The notes under the pieces are model-generated. The model saw only the letters and a list, made by a program, of their open reading frames with translations, did no database searches and was not told the origin of the DNA. A DNA stretch of 22,858 nucleotides from Priapulus caudatus. Lineage: Eukaryota > Priapulida > Priapulimorpha > Priapulimorphida > Priapulidae. The number at the start of each line of letters is the position of its first letter. The stretch's first letter is position 1. Positions 10,285 through 20,307 of the stretch are shown here, in pieces. A program made the position numbers and the translations under genes. The DNA is taken from positions 13,145-36,002 of the forward strand of contig NW_014578050.1 in the NCBI RefSeq assembly GCF_000485595.1, read 5' to 3'.

Positions 10285-10879
10285 TACATATTATCAAGAG
10301 TAGATAATAGGAGAAGAGTATGACATCGTTTTAACAGCGTTCTGCATAGTTTTCAAATTGTAAATATTTTATCAATATGATATATTCAAACTTTACCTTG
10401 TTTTCGTCTATGATTCTCCCTTATTCCTTAATCATATGACACCACCAATTTTCCTAAAAATCGTATGTGTTCTTTGAATACGACATGGTTTCAAGCAGTT
10501 TTCACGAATGGACGCATGTGTTCGGCGAAAGTTTATGCCAAAGTTATGCGACGGCAGCACCAGGTTGTAACCAAGATACAAGATAGAGAATAGAACACTA
10601 ATCCCATAAATGATAATAAACTTTCACCGAACACATGCGTCCATTCGTGAAAACTGTTTGAAACCGTGTCGTATTCAAAGAACCTTTTTGAAGAACACAT
10701 ACGATTTTCAGGTAAATTGGTGGTGTCATATGATTAAGGGAGAATCATGGACGAAAACAAGGTAAAGTTTGAATATATTTATTCACATATTGATAGAATA
10801 TTTACAAGTTGAAAACTATGCAAAACGCTGTTAAAACGGTGTCATACTCTTCTCCTATTATGTACTCTTGATATTATAC
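10285..10879. mobile_element. Foldback element, about 250-bp inverted arms
   Basis: The left arm (about 10285-10536) and right arm (about 10615-10879) are near-perfect reverse complements around a 78-bp spacer. Matched landmarks include TATCAAGAGTA at the ends, GGAGAAGAGTATGACA, ACCTTGTTTTCGTC, CATATGACACCACCAA and CGAATGGACGCATGTGTTCG near the centre. There is no coding frame. This is the structure of a foldback MITE. Exact ends and target duplication are unclear (TA-rich flanks). Confidence 0.85.
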
Positions 10880-11494
10880 AAACCAACGTCTGAATTATGC
10901 TCTGTACTTGATCATGTAATATATTACATAAAAGTCAATGCAAAACACGCTGTTTTTGTCTCGATATAGAATTGATTTGCAAACTCCAACAGATGCATGA
11001 AAAAAATGATGCCTTTTATTAGTGGCCGAAAATACAATTCCGCATGACTGACATTTCAGCACCAGGTTCAAAGCAGCATGCGCAATGATAAACCTCATAA
11101 AACCCTATAAATAACAGTACCACGAACATATGTACGCTACGTGGGTTATCACCAGCATGTAGACAGGACTTGGGGTCGACATGCTCTTGATATTACGCAG
11201 AGTATGTATAGACAGCATCAGGAACAAATAATCACACATTTTTATTTGCGATTATTTACTCCCGACTATACATATATTCGTGATTGCAGCTGGGACATAA
11301 GTATGACCACGCGCCATAGCTGTCTCCTATTCTCACCAATTTCCTATAAATTCTCGGCCGTCGTCATTCTCAAGATAAACGAATCCCCCCAAAACACACT
11401 GCAATTCACGCAATACTTGTCACGCACAAGCGTCCGATTTAATCTCGCACCTCAAACTGTTCGATTCCCGCCTAAAACAGAGAGAACACGAGCG

Positions 11495-11640
11495 TTCTTG
11501 TATAATTTCCCCAGTACACTTTAGCACACAACTTCCTGATAACATACTGTCTGGCCAACCTAGACTGTCATATTATCCCAGTAAGGATCAGGACTACTTC
11601 ACATGCCATATACAGTCAAACTTGTATACGACATACGAGG
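11495..11640. repeat. Dispersed repeat fragment (copy 1)
   Basis: Shares TTCTTGTATAAT, CTGATAACATACTGTC and GGCCAACCTAGA, then ATACAGTCAAACTTGTA, in the same order and strand as 14245-14400, with visible divergence. Probably two copies of an old transposon. The family is not recognised. Confidence 0.55.
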
Positions 11641-12356
11641 GCTGTATAAAGAAAATCCCAAAAGTCCTTCACAGACAGGCGTTCATGCTACAGCGTAGAA
11701 CAGGATGGTTGCATTCAGGAAAACAATATGCACAAGTATATTAAATTCTCCAAAAATAGCGATTGGAGATCGGTTGATATATCCTGTCTCAACAGGGCTG
11801 CTGCTTGTCGATGGAGATGGAAGAAGCTGTACGTTTGTAACCAGTATATTGCATGTACACGTGCGCAGTATATTGCCAACTGCAGTAAATCCCTCTGGCT
11901 TCGCCCAGCAACTTCCTTCGCGCTAATTTAATAACCGCAGAAACGACGTATCTTGTCCTACTGAGAAAGACAACTGCACCACCTTTGGATGTTTCCGCTA
12001 TTTCGGTCAAGACAATCCGATTTGCATGAGTTTTCGGCCAAACTCGACTGTGCCGATTTAGGACGTAACGACGTAACGACGGTTGGCCGAAGCTGGCGGT
12101 CACTCACGCCAGGAGGGTAGGTCAGTTCGGAACCCGGATAAAAATGCCCGCTGAACACGCGCATCATGACGCAAACGCAAACGAGCAACGCACGGCGTAC
12201 GACGCTAACATCGCCCCCCTCCCTCATCCCTCCTCCCCTCGCTGCTAGGTTGTATGTACAGCATCTCAGACTGAGAAACACCCTGCGCCGCTGCGACGTA
12301 ACGGCCGAGCGACCTTGACGTGACCTCGAACGCTGCACGTGTGACCTTGACCTTCG

Positions 12357-13720
12357 CTACTTCTTCACGACCTGCACGACATCCTCGTCTTCCAGCTCGT
12401 GCTCCTTGCCGACCTTCTGCGGATTGTGCTTCACCGACGAGCCCCACACGAGGGCGCTGCAAACACACGAAAGAGAGACGTGATCGCAGGCTTGACGACT
12501 AGGACGGGAGGAGAGGCGTGACGCCGGACAGACGCTCCCCCACGACTCGCGGTCGACGGCGTGGGAGAGATTTGCGAGCATTTCGCTCTCAAATATAGAG
12601 TCAGTCGTCGTTCGTTACGGTTCAGTGAAAAAAATACACGGGGGCTCGGGGCGATTTAGCCCCCGAAATGCCAAAAAGAGCCCCGGAAATGCCAAAAAGA
12701 GCCCCCGTAAATTTGCATAGAGTTCAATGCAAACCAAATTTTAGAGTGCTGTTTTCATGCACGCAAGCTTGAAAAGTAGCCCCCGAAAAATAAATTTTTA
12801 TTTTTTCCCGTTACGGTTACATATTTCTAGTCGAGAAGTTATTTCGGCGTGTTACTGTAATTGGCACCTCGACTTCACACGAAACGAGACCTCAACGCAG
12901 GACCTCAGTTTTGCCATGTGATACAAATCGTTCAGTGACATATCAGAGATGCGAACATAAAAAAATCGACAATGCTTGTCAGCTGACGGCTTGATAGAGT
13001 CGATGTTGACATGGCACTAGCGGTGAAACGGCCCCGCGAAGCTTCTCAGCTCGTTAGCAGTTAAACGATGGAATGAATGCTCACTATTTGAACTCCTTCA
13101 TCAAGTTTCTGTGAAGCTGATTGCAGAAGTCCTCTATGGTTTTCTTCTCGTTCTGCAGAACGACGGGAGCGTTGTAGTCGGGAAGCTGTCCTTTTGGCTT
13201 TGTGTAACTGTGAAACACCCGACAATGAATTAGCCATAATAAAGATATTGTTTGTTTGCCCTCACCCGACCGATCCGCCAAAACGGGGGCCGACTCAAAC
13301 AATTTTATTGATCTTTCCCATTCTTTTTTTTTTACAAATTGTATCACTGTACAAATCTGTAGGCAATACATTATGTACCAAGCAAAACAAACATTCAACA
13401 TAAAAGGTATCTCCACACAAGCACACCCGAGTATGTAGACACCATGCTAAATTAGTAAAAAGACCCCCTCAAAAAAAATAAAAGCCTACCTACCTACCCA
13501 AACTTTTCAGCCTGGGTCGGGTGAGGGCAAACAAAGATTTTTTTAATTGTGGCCTTAAATATTATCACGTCACTATTATACACTTCATTATCAGTCATCG
13601 AAGAGAGGAGGGTGTGTGCATGTCAGTCTGCATGAGAGTTAGAAACAGAGCAGAGTGAGAGAGAGGCAGCAAGGAAGAGAGAGAGAGAAAGACAGAGAGA
13701 GGGGAAGGGAGGGAGGGAGG

Positions 13721-13778
<58 letters not shown>

Positions 13779-16700
13779 CTGCAGAGAAGCACATTTCACT
13801 CACATGCGGCACAGATTGAGGTATTCCCACATCTTCTCCAGCAGGTCGTCAAAATTCCACTTGTGATGAGCAGATATCGGCACAGTATGTGGGATCTTAT
13901 AGATGATATCAAGCTCCTAACACAGACAAGTCAAACTTATAGATGATATCAAGCTCCTAACACAGACAAGTCAAACTTATAGATGATATCAAGCTCCTAA
14001 CACAGACAAGTCAAACTTATAGATGATATCAAGCTCTTAGCACAGATAGATCAAGCACAACACTTCACTCGAAACATTTCCACACCACCCCATCCGCACT
14101 CGCCCTGAAAAATTTCGCTCGTTCCCAACCAAAGAATAGGAAAGACTTGAGAGAAACAATCGAAAGGCATCTGTCTGCCACACATCAGTAAACAGACTAC
14201 ATGAATCTCCCAGACTCTACTCTTCGCAAGCGAGTCGATTGAGATTCTTGTATAATCACCTCAGTCTAGAACATGACCTTCCGATAATATGCCGTCCGGC
14301 CAACCTAGATGTTCGTATTTATGCCTGTAAGAACCTACGTCACATCCCTATAATTCTTTACAGGCAACAGCTTATACAGTCAACCCTGTACATAATGGAT
14401 AGGGAAAGGGAAATGAAAGAGAGATTCGATGGACGATGCGGCGAGGCGTTACCTCGATGGAGATCTGGTCGATCTTGTTGAGGATGTATATGCAGGGAAC
14501 GTAGATGCGGTTGCCCTCGACGACGTCGATGAGGTCTTCCGACGTGCTGTCCTCGCTGAAACACGATCACGCCACCACAATCAACGCGCGCCACAAACCG
14601 CGTGGTTTTTCCACCGCAAACATCCGCTGCATTAAGAAGCAACTGCATTAAGAATCAAATCTCGTCGGCCGATCTTCGTCGAGTAATCGCACTGCGAGAC
14701 TGTCGTACTAGGACAAGCGGCTGTTCTATAGAGGTGGTTTTAGTGTATAACTGCCACTAAAGGGAAATGTCAAGTGTCTTCTACGTGTGTGGACTTTATA
14801 GTCCTTTCTACAGAGGTGCCTGCTAATACATGACTGCTTGACTGTATATCTATTCTATATATATGAAACCTATGAAAAAATTGTAGCGTCAGACAGTCAC
14901 GTGGAAGACACTATGAATTAACCGTCATACCGTAGAGTGATATCGGCATTGTGCAGCTTGTATTCGCTGAGAATTGTTCGTACCAATTCTAGATCCAACT
15001 CCGACTGCACTGTCTGTGAGTGAAGCAAAGAATCACAAATCAATCAAGTTTTCCATACGAGCACAACAGCAATAATACAGAGAATCAAAGTACATCATAC
15101 TTCACCGATACGCTCACGAGCAGAACCAGGATACCGAGTCAAAGTCACAGTCCTCGCCAAAGATGGCAGATCGATTCGCGACACCATCGTATCGGCAATA
15201 ATTTCGGACTTATCGCATAATTAGATGACTTCACACCACTTCCACAATTATCACATTAATGCCGCCCTTGTTTAAGTGCAACTTTGACTTTGCGTAACTT
15301 CGTCACGAAGCATTTTTAGAATGCCCGCATCAAAACGCTGACTGGCAAGAGCTCTAACCGCCGATTGTTACCGGTGAGTAGCATCTCACGCGGATCGTGT
15401 CACAACCCACCATGACGTTCAGGTTAATGCCGCCCTTGTCCTTCTTCTTGAAGTAGATGTTCGGCGGTTTCTTGTTGAGACGAATTCCGAAGCCTTCGAG
15501 CTCGTGCTCGATGAGACGCTTGTGTACGAGAGGCTTCAGCACATCGAGAATGATGAAGATCAGGCTGCAGGTGCGTGCGACTGCGAGCAGGAGAACGAAG
15601 CACCGCGTCAACACAACTTCAGCGTTAACGAGCGCGCACGTCGCTCTTACCACGTCATTGGATCGCGTTACCTAGCGTCCGGGCTGACACACGATAATGT
15701 CACATTCTTGGTGACGTTTACACCTATTGTATTCGTTCATTATTTTTATTATTTATTAGTATTTATAATTGAATCATGATCGTGTTAGCTAGCATCCGTG
15801 CTAATACACAACATTGTCACATTCTCGTTGACGTTTACGTTTGTCGTATTCGTTCATTATTGCTTGTTATTTATTAGTATTTATAATTGATTCATGCTCG
15901 CCTGATTCTACATTCATCTCTAATCTATCTAGGTGCCAAAAAATTCGTCAGAGATTGTATCAGGGAAAACACTGTGCAACACTTACAGTGTGGTGCAAAA
16001 GTTCTATGAGAAAAATTTAAGTTACCTGCTATGACCTGCCTGCCTCTGCCCTTTCCATCTTTGGCACCTTCGATGATACCTGGCAGATCCAGCAACTGAA
16101 ACGCATATATATAATTAACACTAGGATAAGGTTATCATCGAAATAATCCGCAAAATATAACAATAACAACGCGCTCAATCGCTCTCTCAGCAACAGCTCT
16201 GCACGGCTGCAGACCAAACGTTCGTCACACCCGCCCGCGTGTTCGACTCGCGTCGAGGAATTCTCGGTGCCCTGCTCACCTGCACTTTTGCTCCCTTGTA
16301 CTTGATCACTCCCGGAACGGTGGTGAGTGTCGTGAACTCGTACGCGGCCACCTCGGAATAGACCCCCGCGAGATTGCTCAGCAGTGTCGACTTGCCGACC
16401 GACGGGAAACCTACGAGGACGGATGAGGTTGCCACGGAGATCAGGGGTCCGTTGTCAGAAACATCGCGAGTAGTTATTACTATCATGAGTCTAAGCGTCA
16501 TTACTTTTGCACAACATTTCATTTCCAAAGTTATGATGTTTCAAACTTATGATGTCATAACTACTACTGCTTTTTCTGACAACGGCCACGTAACTTTGAA
16601 ATTCCCCAACCTTTCCTCCACATTTCCCTAATCCAATTTCAATTTGCACTGACCAGTTACACAATGAAAGCATGCACCAACAACAAATAATAGGCTCCAA

Positions 16701-19700
16701 CCACCCCTCACAGCTATCTTTTTCACTGATATTAATAACAAATAATTATTATATAAACTGTTAAAACTCAATATTTTTTATTTATATTTATGGGAAACAA
16801 TTTGAGAGAGATTTGCGAATAACCACTTATTTTCGCCTGCTTGAGATTACTATTACCATTGTAATTATTATTATTATTATTATTTTGATGTTAGAAAGAC
16901 AACAGCACTTCGTAAATAAAAAAATAAATTTCAACAGTTTTATGCAGCCACTATATATAAGTTTGACAATTATAAAACATCTTAAAACAGTATTTTGTGG
17001 TAATCTTCTACACAGCTAAACCGAGGAATTTTCTGAAGATTCACACCTGTACGTGATCACAGGCACTTGGAACATCACAATAAAAAAAATTATGGTAAAT
17101 AAAGAGATCTTTTATTCGTTGTTTATGCACAGCGGCGAGCGTGCGTTGTACTCGTGTGTTGCATAGGAGCATTTGAATGGCGTTTACAAGAAGTTATCGG
17201 CAATAATAGGCGAACTAGAGTAGAGAAACATTACAAGACTTTGGTGGTAAATACATTTCGTGTTTATGACGTACCATTATTTTTTTTATTGAGACGTTCC
17301 AAGTGCCTGTGTACATGATAGCCTACGTTGGTATAATTCCTCACATATACATGTATGCAACTTGGGCTTACACACTTAACACCTGCTATTCGCACCTACG
17401 AAACCGATTCTAGCATCTCCTGTCTTGGCCACGTCAAATCCCTCTCCGGCACCGCCTCCTCCTCCCTTTGGTGTGATGAGCTCTCGTCGTAATTTCGCTA
17501 AGCGGGCTTTCAGTAGACCTAGATGAGCGCTGGTGGCCTTGTTTCTTTGAGTTCTGGCCATCTACAGTACAGCGTAGTACAAACAGCATGACCAAACTAA
17601 AAAAACCTACACAACGTAATCGTTATGTTTTTCCTTATGTGACCTTATGTGGCCAATAGTGGCTAAAATCGTTCCGGAATAATTAACTCCAACCCCCTGT
17701 GTGAATACAAAACGGTAATGTGTGAATGCAGTCAGAACCGAGTTTACGGACTTGCCAACCCTGATTGATCATAGTGTCACTATTAGTGAGATTACAAGAT
17801 AAGTTTCGCCGATCTGACAATGCATGTCACAGGCACTTGGAATGTTTCAATAAAATACAATGCTAAATAAATATGAAATCTACTTACTACCAAAGTCTTA
17901 ATGTTTCTCTCCTCTCTTTCACCTATTATTGCCGACAATTTTCTGTAAATGCCGTCCAAATGCTCATCTGCAACACACGCTGGCTGCCGCACGCTAGCTG
18001 AGCTGCACACTGACACATAATTATATAGCACTGAGCAGGTAGGAAAGCGTGCTGCCAAAATTCGCTCGACGCTCGCTTGATTTCACGCGAATACAACACA
18101 AACATTCAACCATTCCACTCCATCTTTGTTTCTATTTGAAGAACAATGTTCACTTGTTATAAAAACATACTGTCTGTGTTCGTAACCGAGCTGTGTCACG
18201 AGAAATCACACAAAGCCTGATGAAATTCTCGCGTTCGCTCCTGTTTCGCAGTTTATGTAAATGGCTGTCGGAATCAGGAAACACCCAACGGCGCTCTTCG
18301 TGACCTCATTTTTGCGCCACATCCACGCATCATTTTTGCAACGCTCCACTGGCGGCTTTGATGAGGCTCGTACGGGAGTTGGAAAGCAGCGTGGTAGTTT
18401 CCCAAAATGCAGTGTGCCGCCTATAGCCCTGTACTTGCAGCCATTTACATAAACTGCGCAACGGAAGCGAACGCGAGAATTTCGTCCGGCTTTGTGTGAT
18501 TTCGGATGACACAGCTCAGTTACAATCACAGACAGTATGTTTTTATAACAACTCCTTCAAATAGAAACAAAGATGGAGTGGAATGGTTGAATGTTTGTGT
18601 TGTATTCGCATAAAATCAAGCGAGCGTCGGGCGAATTTTGGCAGCACGCTTTCCTACCTGCTATATATTTATGTGTCAGTGTGCGGCAGCGAGCGTGCGG
18701 TGTACATGTGTGTTGCAGATAAGCATTTGGACGGCATTTACAATTACAGGAAATTGTCGGCAATAATAAGTGAAAGAGAGTAGAGAAACATTAAGATTTT
18801 GGTAGTAAATAGATTTCGTATTTATTTAGCATTATATTTTATTGAAACGCTCCAAGTGCCTGTGATGCATGTGTTCGAATCAGAACGTGCCAAATCTACA
18901 CTGCCACTGGCGCTGCCTACTACTACTAGTACTAGTAGTAGTACAGCCTACAGGGACTACAGTCTACATAGCTCCAAGAAATGGTACGTATTGCTAGGGT
19001 TAGAATACCGTTTCAAATTCTTGCCCATAAAAATGTGTAGTTGGCTCGGTATCCAAACATCAACACAGCTATATATGCGTCACATGTAATAGCTCAAACA
19101 AATCTATAAACCTCTGGCTTGCTCGTGGTAACTGGGCGCTACTGATTTATCGAGTTATGCCGTATTTTCTGAGATGAATTGGATCAAAACAACCAGACAG
19201 CCGCCATGTCCGCCATGTTCAGTGCAGCTAAAATCGGCAATGGACCCGATTTTCACAGTGCGTAGGCCTAAACACAAGGCAAGTACATATCTTCGCAATG
19301 ATAATAGATCGCGTTGTTGTAGATTGATGTCCTGGTTTTCAATGTTTTAATATTTATATATATATACGACGCGATGCTTATTTATGCTCGCGCCAACGCG
19401 AGTTGCAACGCTATGTTTTCCGCGTTCCGATCGAAAAGCATGCGCATTGGAAACATTTAACATGGGGGTTGGCGGTTGGTTGAAATTTCGGTTCGGCTCT
19501 TGAAATTTACACTGTGCACAGCGAACTGAGCATTAGTTTTAATAACAACGCTGGACTACTATAAGGTGAAGGTTATACTTGATACAAAACAAGGCAGAAA
19601 TGCTTAGATGATCATTTTATTTGAAATATACGTAATTGTTCGGTAGTTCTTGTAGAGGTACACGATTTTCTAATGGATGGATGTCAGGCTGTATATTGAC

Positions 19701-19823
19701 GTTAGTCACACAGCCTGGTCGGGTTACACTTACTTAGTCTACAGTGATAATTATTAGTAAAACGATGCATGACAACGTTACCTCAGCCTCTATTCCGGCG
19801 ATTTTATCGACGATAGTCGTCAT
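12357..19823 (-). CDS. DRG1: DRG1, developmentally regulated GTP-binding protein 1
   Basis: Ten exons: 19823-19782, 17561-17396, 16410-16280, 16095-16026, 15580-15417, 15013-14931, 14555-14453, 13916-13804, 13207-13085 and 12456-12357 (stop TAG). Together they give 364 residues; human DRG1 has 367. The order is N-terminal helical region ([14 protein letters not shown], then [10 protein letters not shown]), G1 GFPSVGKS (70-77), switch region FTTLTTVPG (95-103), G3 DLPG (116-119), the S5D2L-type insert, G4 NKID (245-248), G5 SAHH (268-271) and a C-terminal TGS domain (about 291-364) ending VVQVVKK. DRG1 is a cytosolic potassium-stimulated GTPase of the OBG/HflX class that binds DFRP1 (ZC3H15) and associates with translating ribosomes. 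Exon 2 opens with ATG directly after its acceptor, but the exon 1 peptide matches the family, so 19823 is the start. No key residue is missing. Exon 8 begins inside a 40-bp tandem repeat. Confidence 0.97.
12457..13084. other. DRG1 intron 9 with short GCCCCCG repeats
   Basis: A 628-bp intron (donor gtgagc, acceptor tttgcag). At about 12655-12706 a word AGCCCCCGAAATGCCAAAAAG recurs about two and a half times, and another AGCCCCCGAAAA lies near 12778. The flanks hold GTTACGGTT near 12616 and 12820. It may be a small decayed element. Confidence 0.5.
13251..13535. mobile_element. MITE candidate with 21-bp inverted ends
   Basis: Bases 13251-13271 (core TTTGCCCTCACCCGACC) are the exact reverse complement of 13515-13535. 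The 285-bp interior is AT-rich, with a few Ts and As runs and no coding frame. It sits in DRG1 intron 8 next to a GA microsatellite. The target duplication was not resolved. Confidence 0.7.
13660..13780. repeat. GA-rich microsatellite
   Basis: About 120 bp of mostly GAGA with GGGA interruptions in DRG1 intron 8, some 25 bp downstream (on the minus strand) of the exon 8 donor. The Leu/Ser-rich open frames over it are artefacts. Confidence 0.9.
13896..14055. repeat. 40-bp tandem repeat across DRG1 exon 8 acceptor
   Basis: Four copies: 13896-13935, 13936-13975, 13976-14015 and a diverged fourth at 14016-14055. On the minus strand each unit has 21 exonic bases (GAGCTTGATATCATC then TATAAG) and 19 intronic bases (TTTGACTTGTCTGTGTTAG) with the pyrimidine tract and AG. 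The authentic acceptor gives exon start 13916. Copies 2 and 3 carry identical acceptors at 13956 and 13996; copy 4 has CTAAG instead of TTAG. An upstream acceptor adds 40 or 80 bases out of frame, and also a TGA within 50 bases of the first copy. Confidence 0.95.
14245..14400. repeat. Dispersed repeat fragment (copy 2)
   Basis: Relative of 11495-11640, in the same orientation, within DRG1 intron 7 directly upstream of the exon 7 donor region. Shared words are TTCTTGTATAATC, GATAATATGCCGTC and GGCCAACCTAGATG, then ATACAGTCAACCCTGTA. Confidence 0.55.
14556..14930. other. DRG1 intron 6, no defined element
   Basis: A 375-bp intron. The middle (about 14700-14840) has CTATAGAGGTGG and CTACAGAGGTGCC words typical of decayed MITE ends, but I could not define boundaries. 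Confidence 0.45.
15014..15416. other. DRG1 intron 5, nothing recognised
   Basis: A 403-bp intron, donor gtcatg (a weak GT donor) after GGINLN and acceptor ctcacag. It contains a second copy of the phrase TTAATGCCGCCCTTGT at about 15256, which also occurs in the adjacent exon at 15424-15439. This is a short duplication of exon 5 sequence. Confidence 0.55.
15670..15903. repeat. Tandem duplication of about 117 bp in DRG1 intron 4
   Basis: 15670-15786 and 15787-15903 align throughout (CTAGCGTCCG / CTAGCATCCG, TGTCACATTCT, GTATTCGTTCATTATT, TTATTTATTAGTATTTATAA) with moderate divergence. Non-coding. Confidence 0.8.
16443..16590. mobile_element. Short MITE, GGGNCCGTTGTCAGA ends (copy 2)
   Basis: The left end GGGGTCCGTTGTCAGAAAC and the right end TTTCTGACAACGGCCAC are inverted repeats. 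The interior shares TATCATGAGT-like words and ACTTTTGCACAACA with 7063-7207. It lies in DRG1 intron 2 close to the 3' splice site at 16411. Confidence 0.65.
17058..17311. mobile_element. 254-bp hAT-type MITE, short relative
   Basis: It begins CACAGGCACTTGGAAC and ends with the reverse complement GTTCCAAGTGCCTGTG. It is flanked by TACGTGAT (17050-17057) and TACATGAT (17312-17319), an 8-bp target duplication with one mismatch. The sequence matches the outer parts of the 1,037-bp element at 17828-18864 (GGCAATAATAGGCGA, GTAGAGAAACATTA), so it is an internally deleted relative. Confidence 0.9.
17828..18864. mobile_element. 1,037-bp foldback hAT-type element
   Basis: It has the same CACAGGCACTTGGAA ends as 17058-17311 and a perfect 8-bp target duplication ATGCATGT (17820-17827 and 18865-18872). 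The left arm (17828-18267) and right arm (18438-18864) are imperfect reverse complements over about 430 bp, separated by about 170 bp of unpaired sequence. Matched landmarks include CGGCAATAAT, GGCAGCACGCTTTCCTACCTG, ACCATTCCACTCCATC and CAGCCATTTACATAAACTGC. There is no transposase. It is inserted in DRG1 intron 1. Open frames inside it are arm artefacts. Confidence 0.93.
18918..18943. repeat. 26-bp perfect palindrome
   Basis: TACTACTACTAGT followed by its reverse complement, with the axis between 18930 and 18931. It lies 45 bp beyond the target duplication of the foldback element in DRG1 intron 1. Confidence 0.85.
18988..19726. repeat. Dispersed element with ends shared at 4889-4981
   Basis: 18988-19009 is the exact reverse complement of 4960-4981 (22 bp), and 19694-19726 the exact reverse complement of 4889-4921 (33 bp). 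The order is colinear, but the blocks are 684 bp apart here and 38 bp apart at the other locus. Both sit upstream of, or early in, a gene. The intervening DNA includes an NRF1-like GCATGCGCATTGG near 19439. Confidence 0.6.
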
Positions 19824-20307
19824 GTTTAATATTTAGATACTGCAACTATTAAAAGCAGATATGAGAGCTATAATCTTGAAAATATGTGCTATTTTACCAC
19901 ACGCGACTCTCTACTGCCATTAACCCGGAAGTAAATACTCTCTCCGGAAATGGCTGCCGTAGTTTCTATTTATATGGTTTATAGCAGTATTTATGTCATT
20001 ATCAAGTTAGATATTACACATATAATGATACATTAATTTATGTAAGATAACAGTCTGTGTAAAAATGTTTATATTTAGAAATATTCGGTTTATTGACCCC
20101 GTGTTTGACGTCAGAGGTCAACATCCGGGGATTGTTCTGCGACGTTTCTCTGTTTTGCAGCGGGTGGAAACTTGTGTAGTCTTTATGTTCATATTTCTCC
20201 GTTATGCAAGCGTGTACATTTTCGTGAACATTATCAGGTGGTACTTTGGTGTGTGTGAATTTTGTTTGTATAGATTAGGATAGTATTTGTTGTATTGAAA
20301 TCGAAAC
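19824..20307. promoter_or_regulatory. Probable bidirectional promoter, ETS and YY1-like sites
   Basis: This lies between the DRG1 start codon (minus) and the candidate start at 20308 (plus). It contains ACCCGGAAGT (about 19923-19932), a second ETS-like CCGGAAAT (about 19944-19951) and, overlapping it, GAAATGGCTGCCG, which resembles the YY1 core. ETS and YY1 sites close to the start are typical of housekeeping promoters. The function is inferred from motif and position. Confidence 0.45.

Larger units (their letters stand above)
9513..12356. other. Convergent spacer between PRR11-like gene and DRG1
   Basis: The tail-to-tail spacer holds the two 3'UTRs, a large inverted repeat (about 10285-10879), a repeat fragment at about 11495-11640 and otherwise AT-rich unique sequence. 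TTTATT at about 11014 or 11241 could be a minus-strand poly(A) signal for DRG1, but both are far from its stop. The open frames at 9862, 11141 and 11705-12468 have no recognisable protein features. Confidence 0.5.

Noticed and set aside
13595-13830. Leu/Ser-repeat minus-strand open frames
   Set aside because: Pure translation of the GA/TC microsatellite.
13896-14055. Possible CRISPR-like array
   Set aside because: The repeats are directly adjacent with no spacers, and the sequence is an animal exon boundary.
17376-17561. ATG 17561 as the DRG1 start
   Set aside because: An AG acceptor precedes it directly, and 19823-19782 encodes the expected N-terminal [14 protein letters not shown] in phase with a good donor.
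17792-18783. Open frames of 60-107 codons on both strands
   Set aside because: They lie inside the foldback element and mirror each other across its arms; no transposase motifs.
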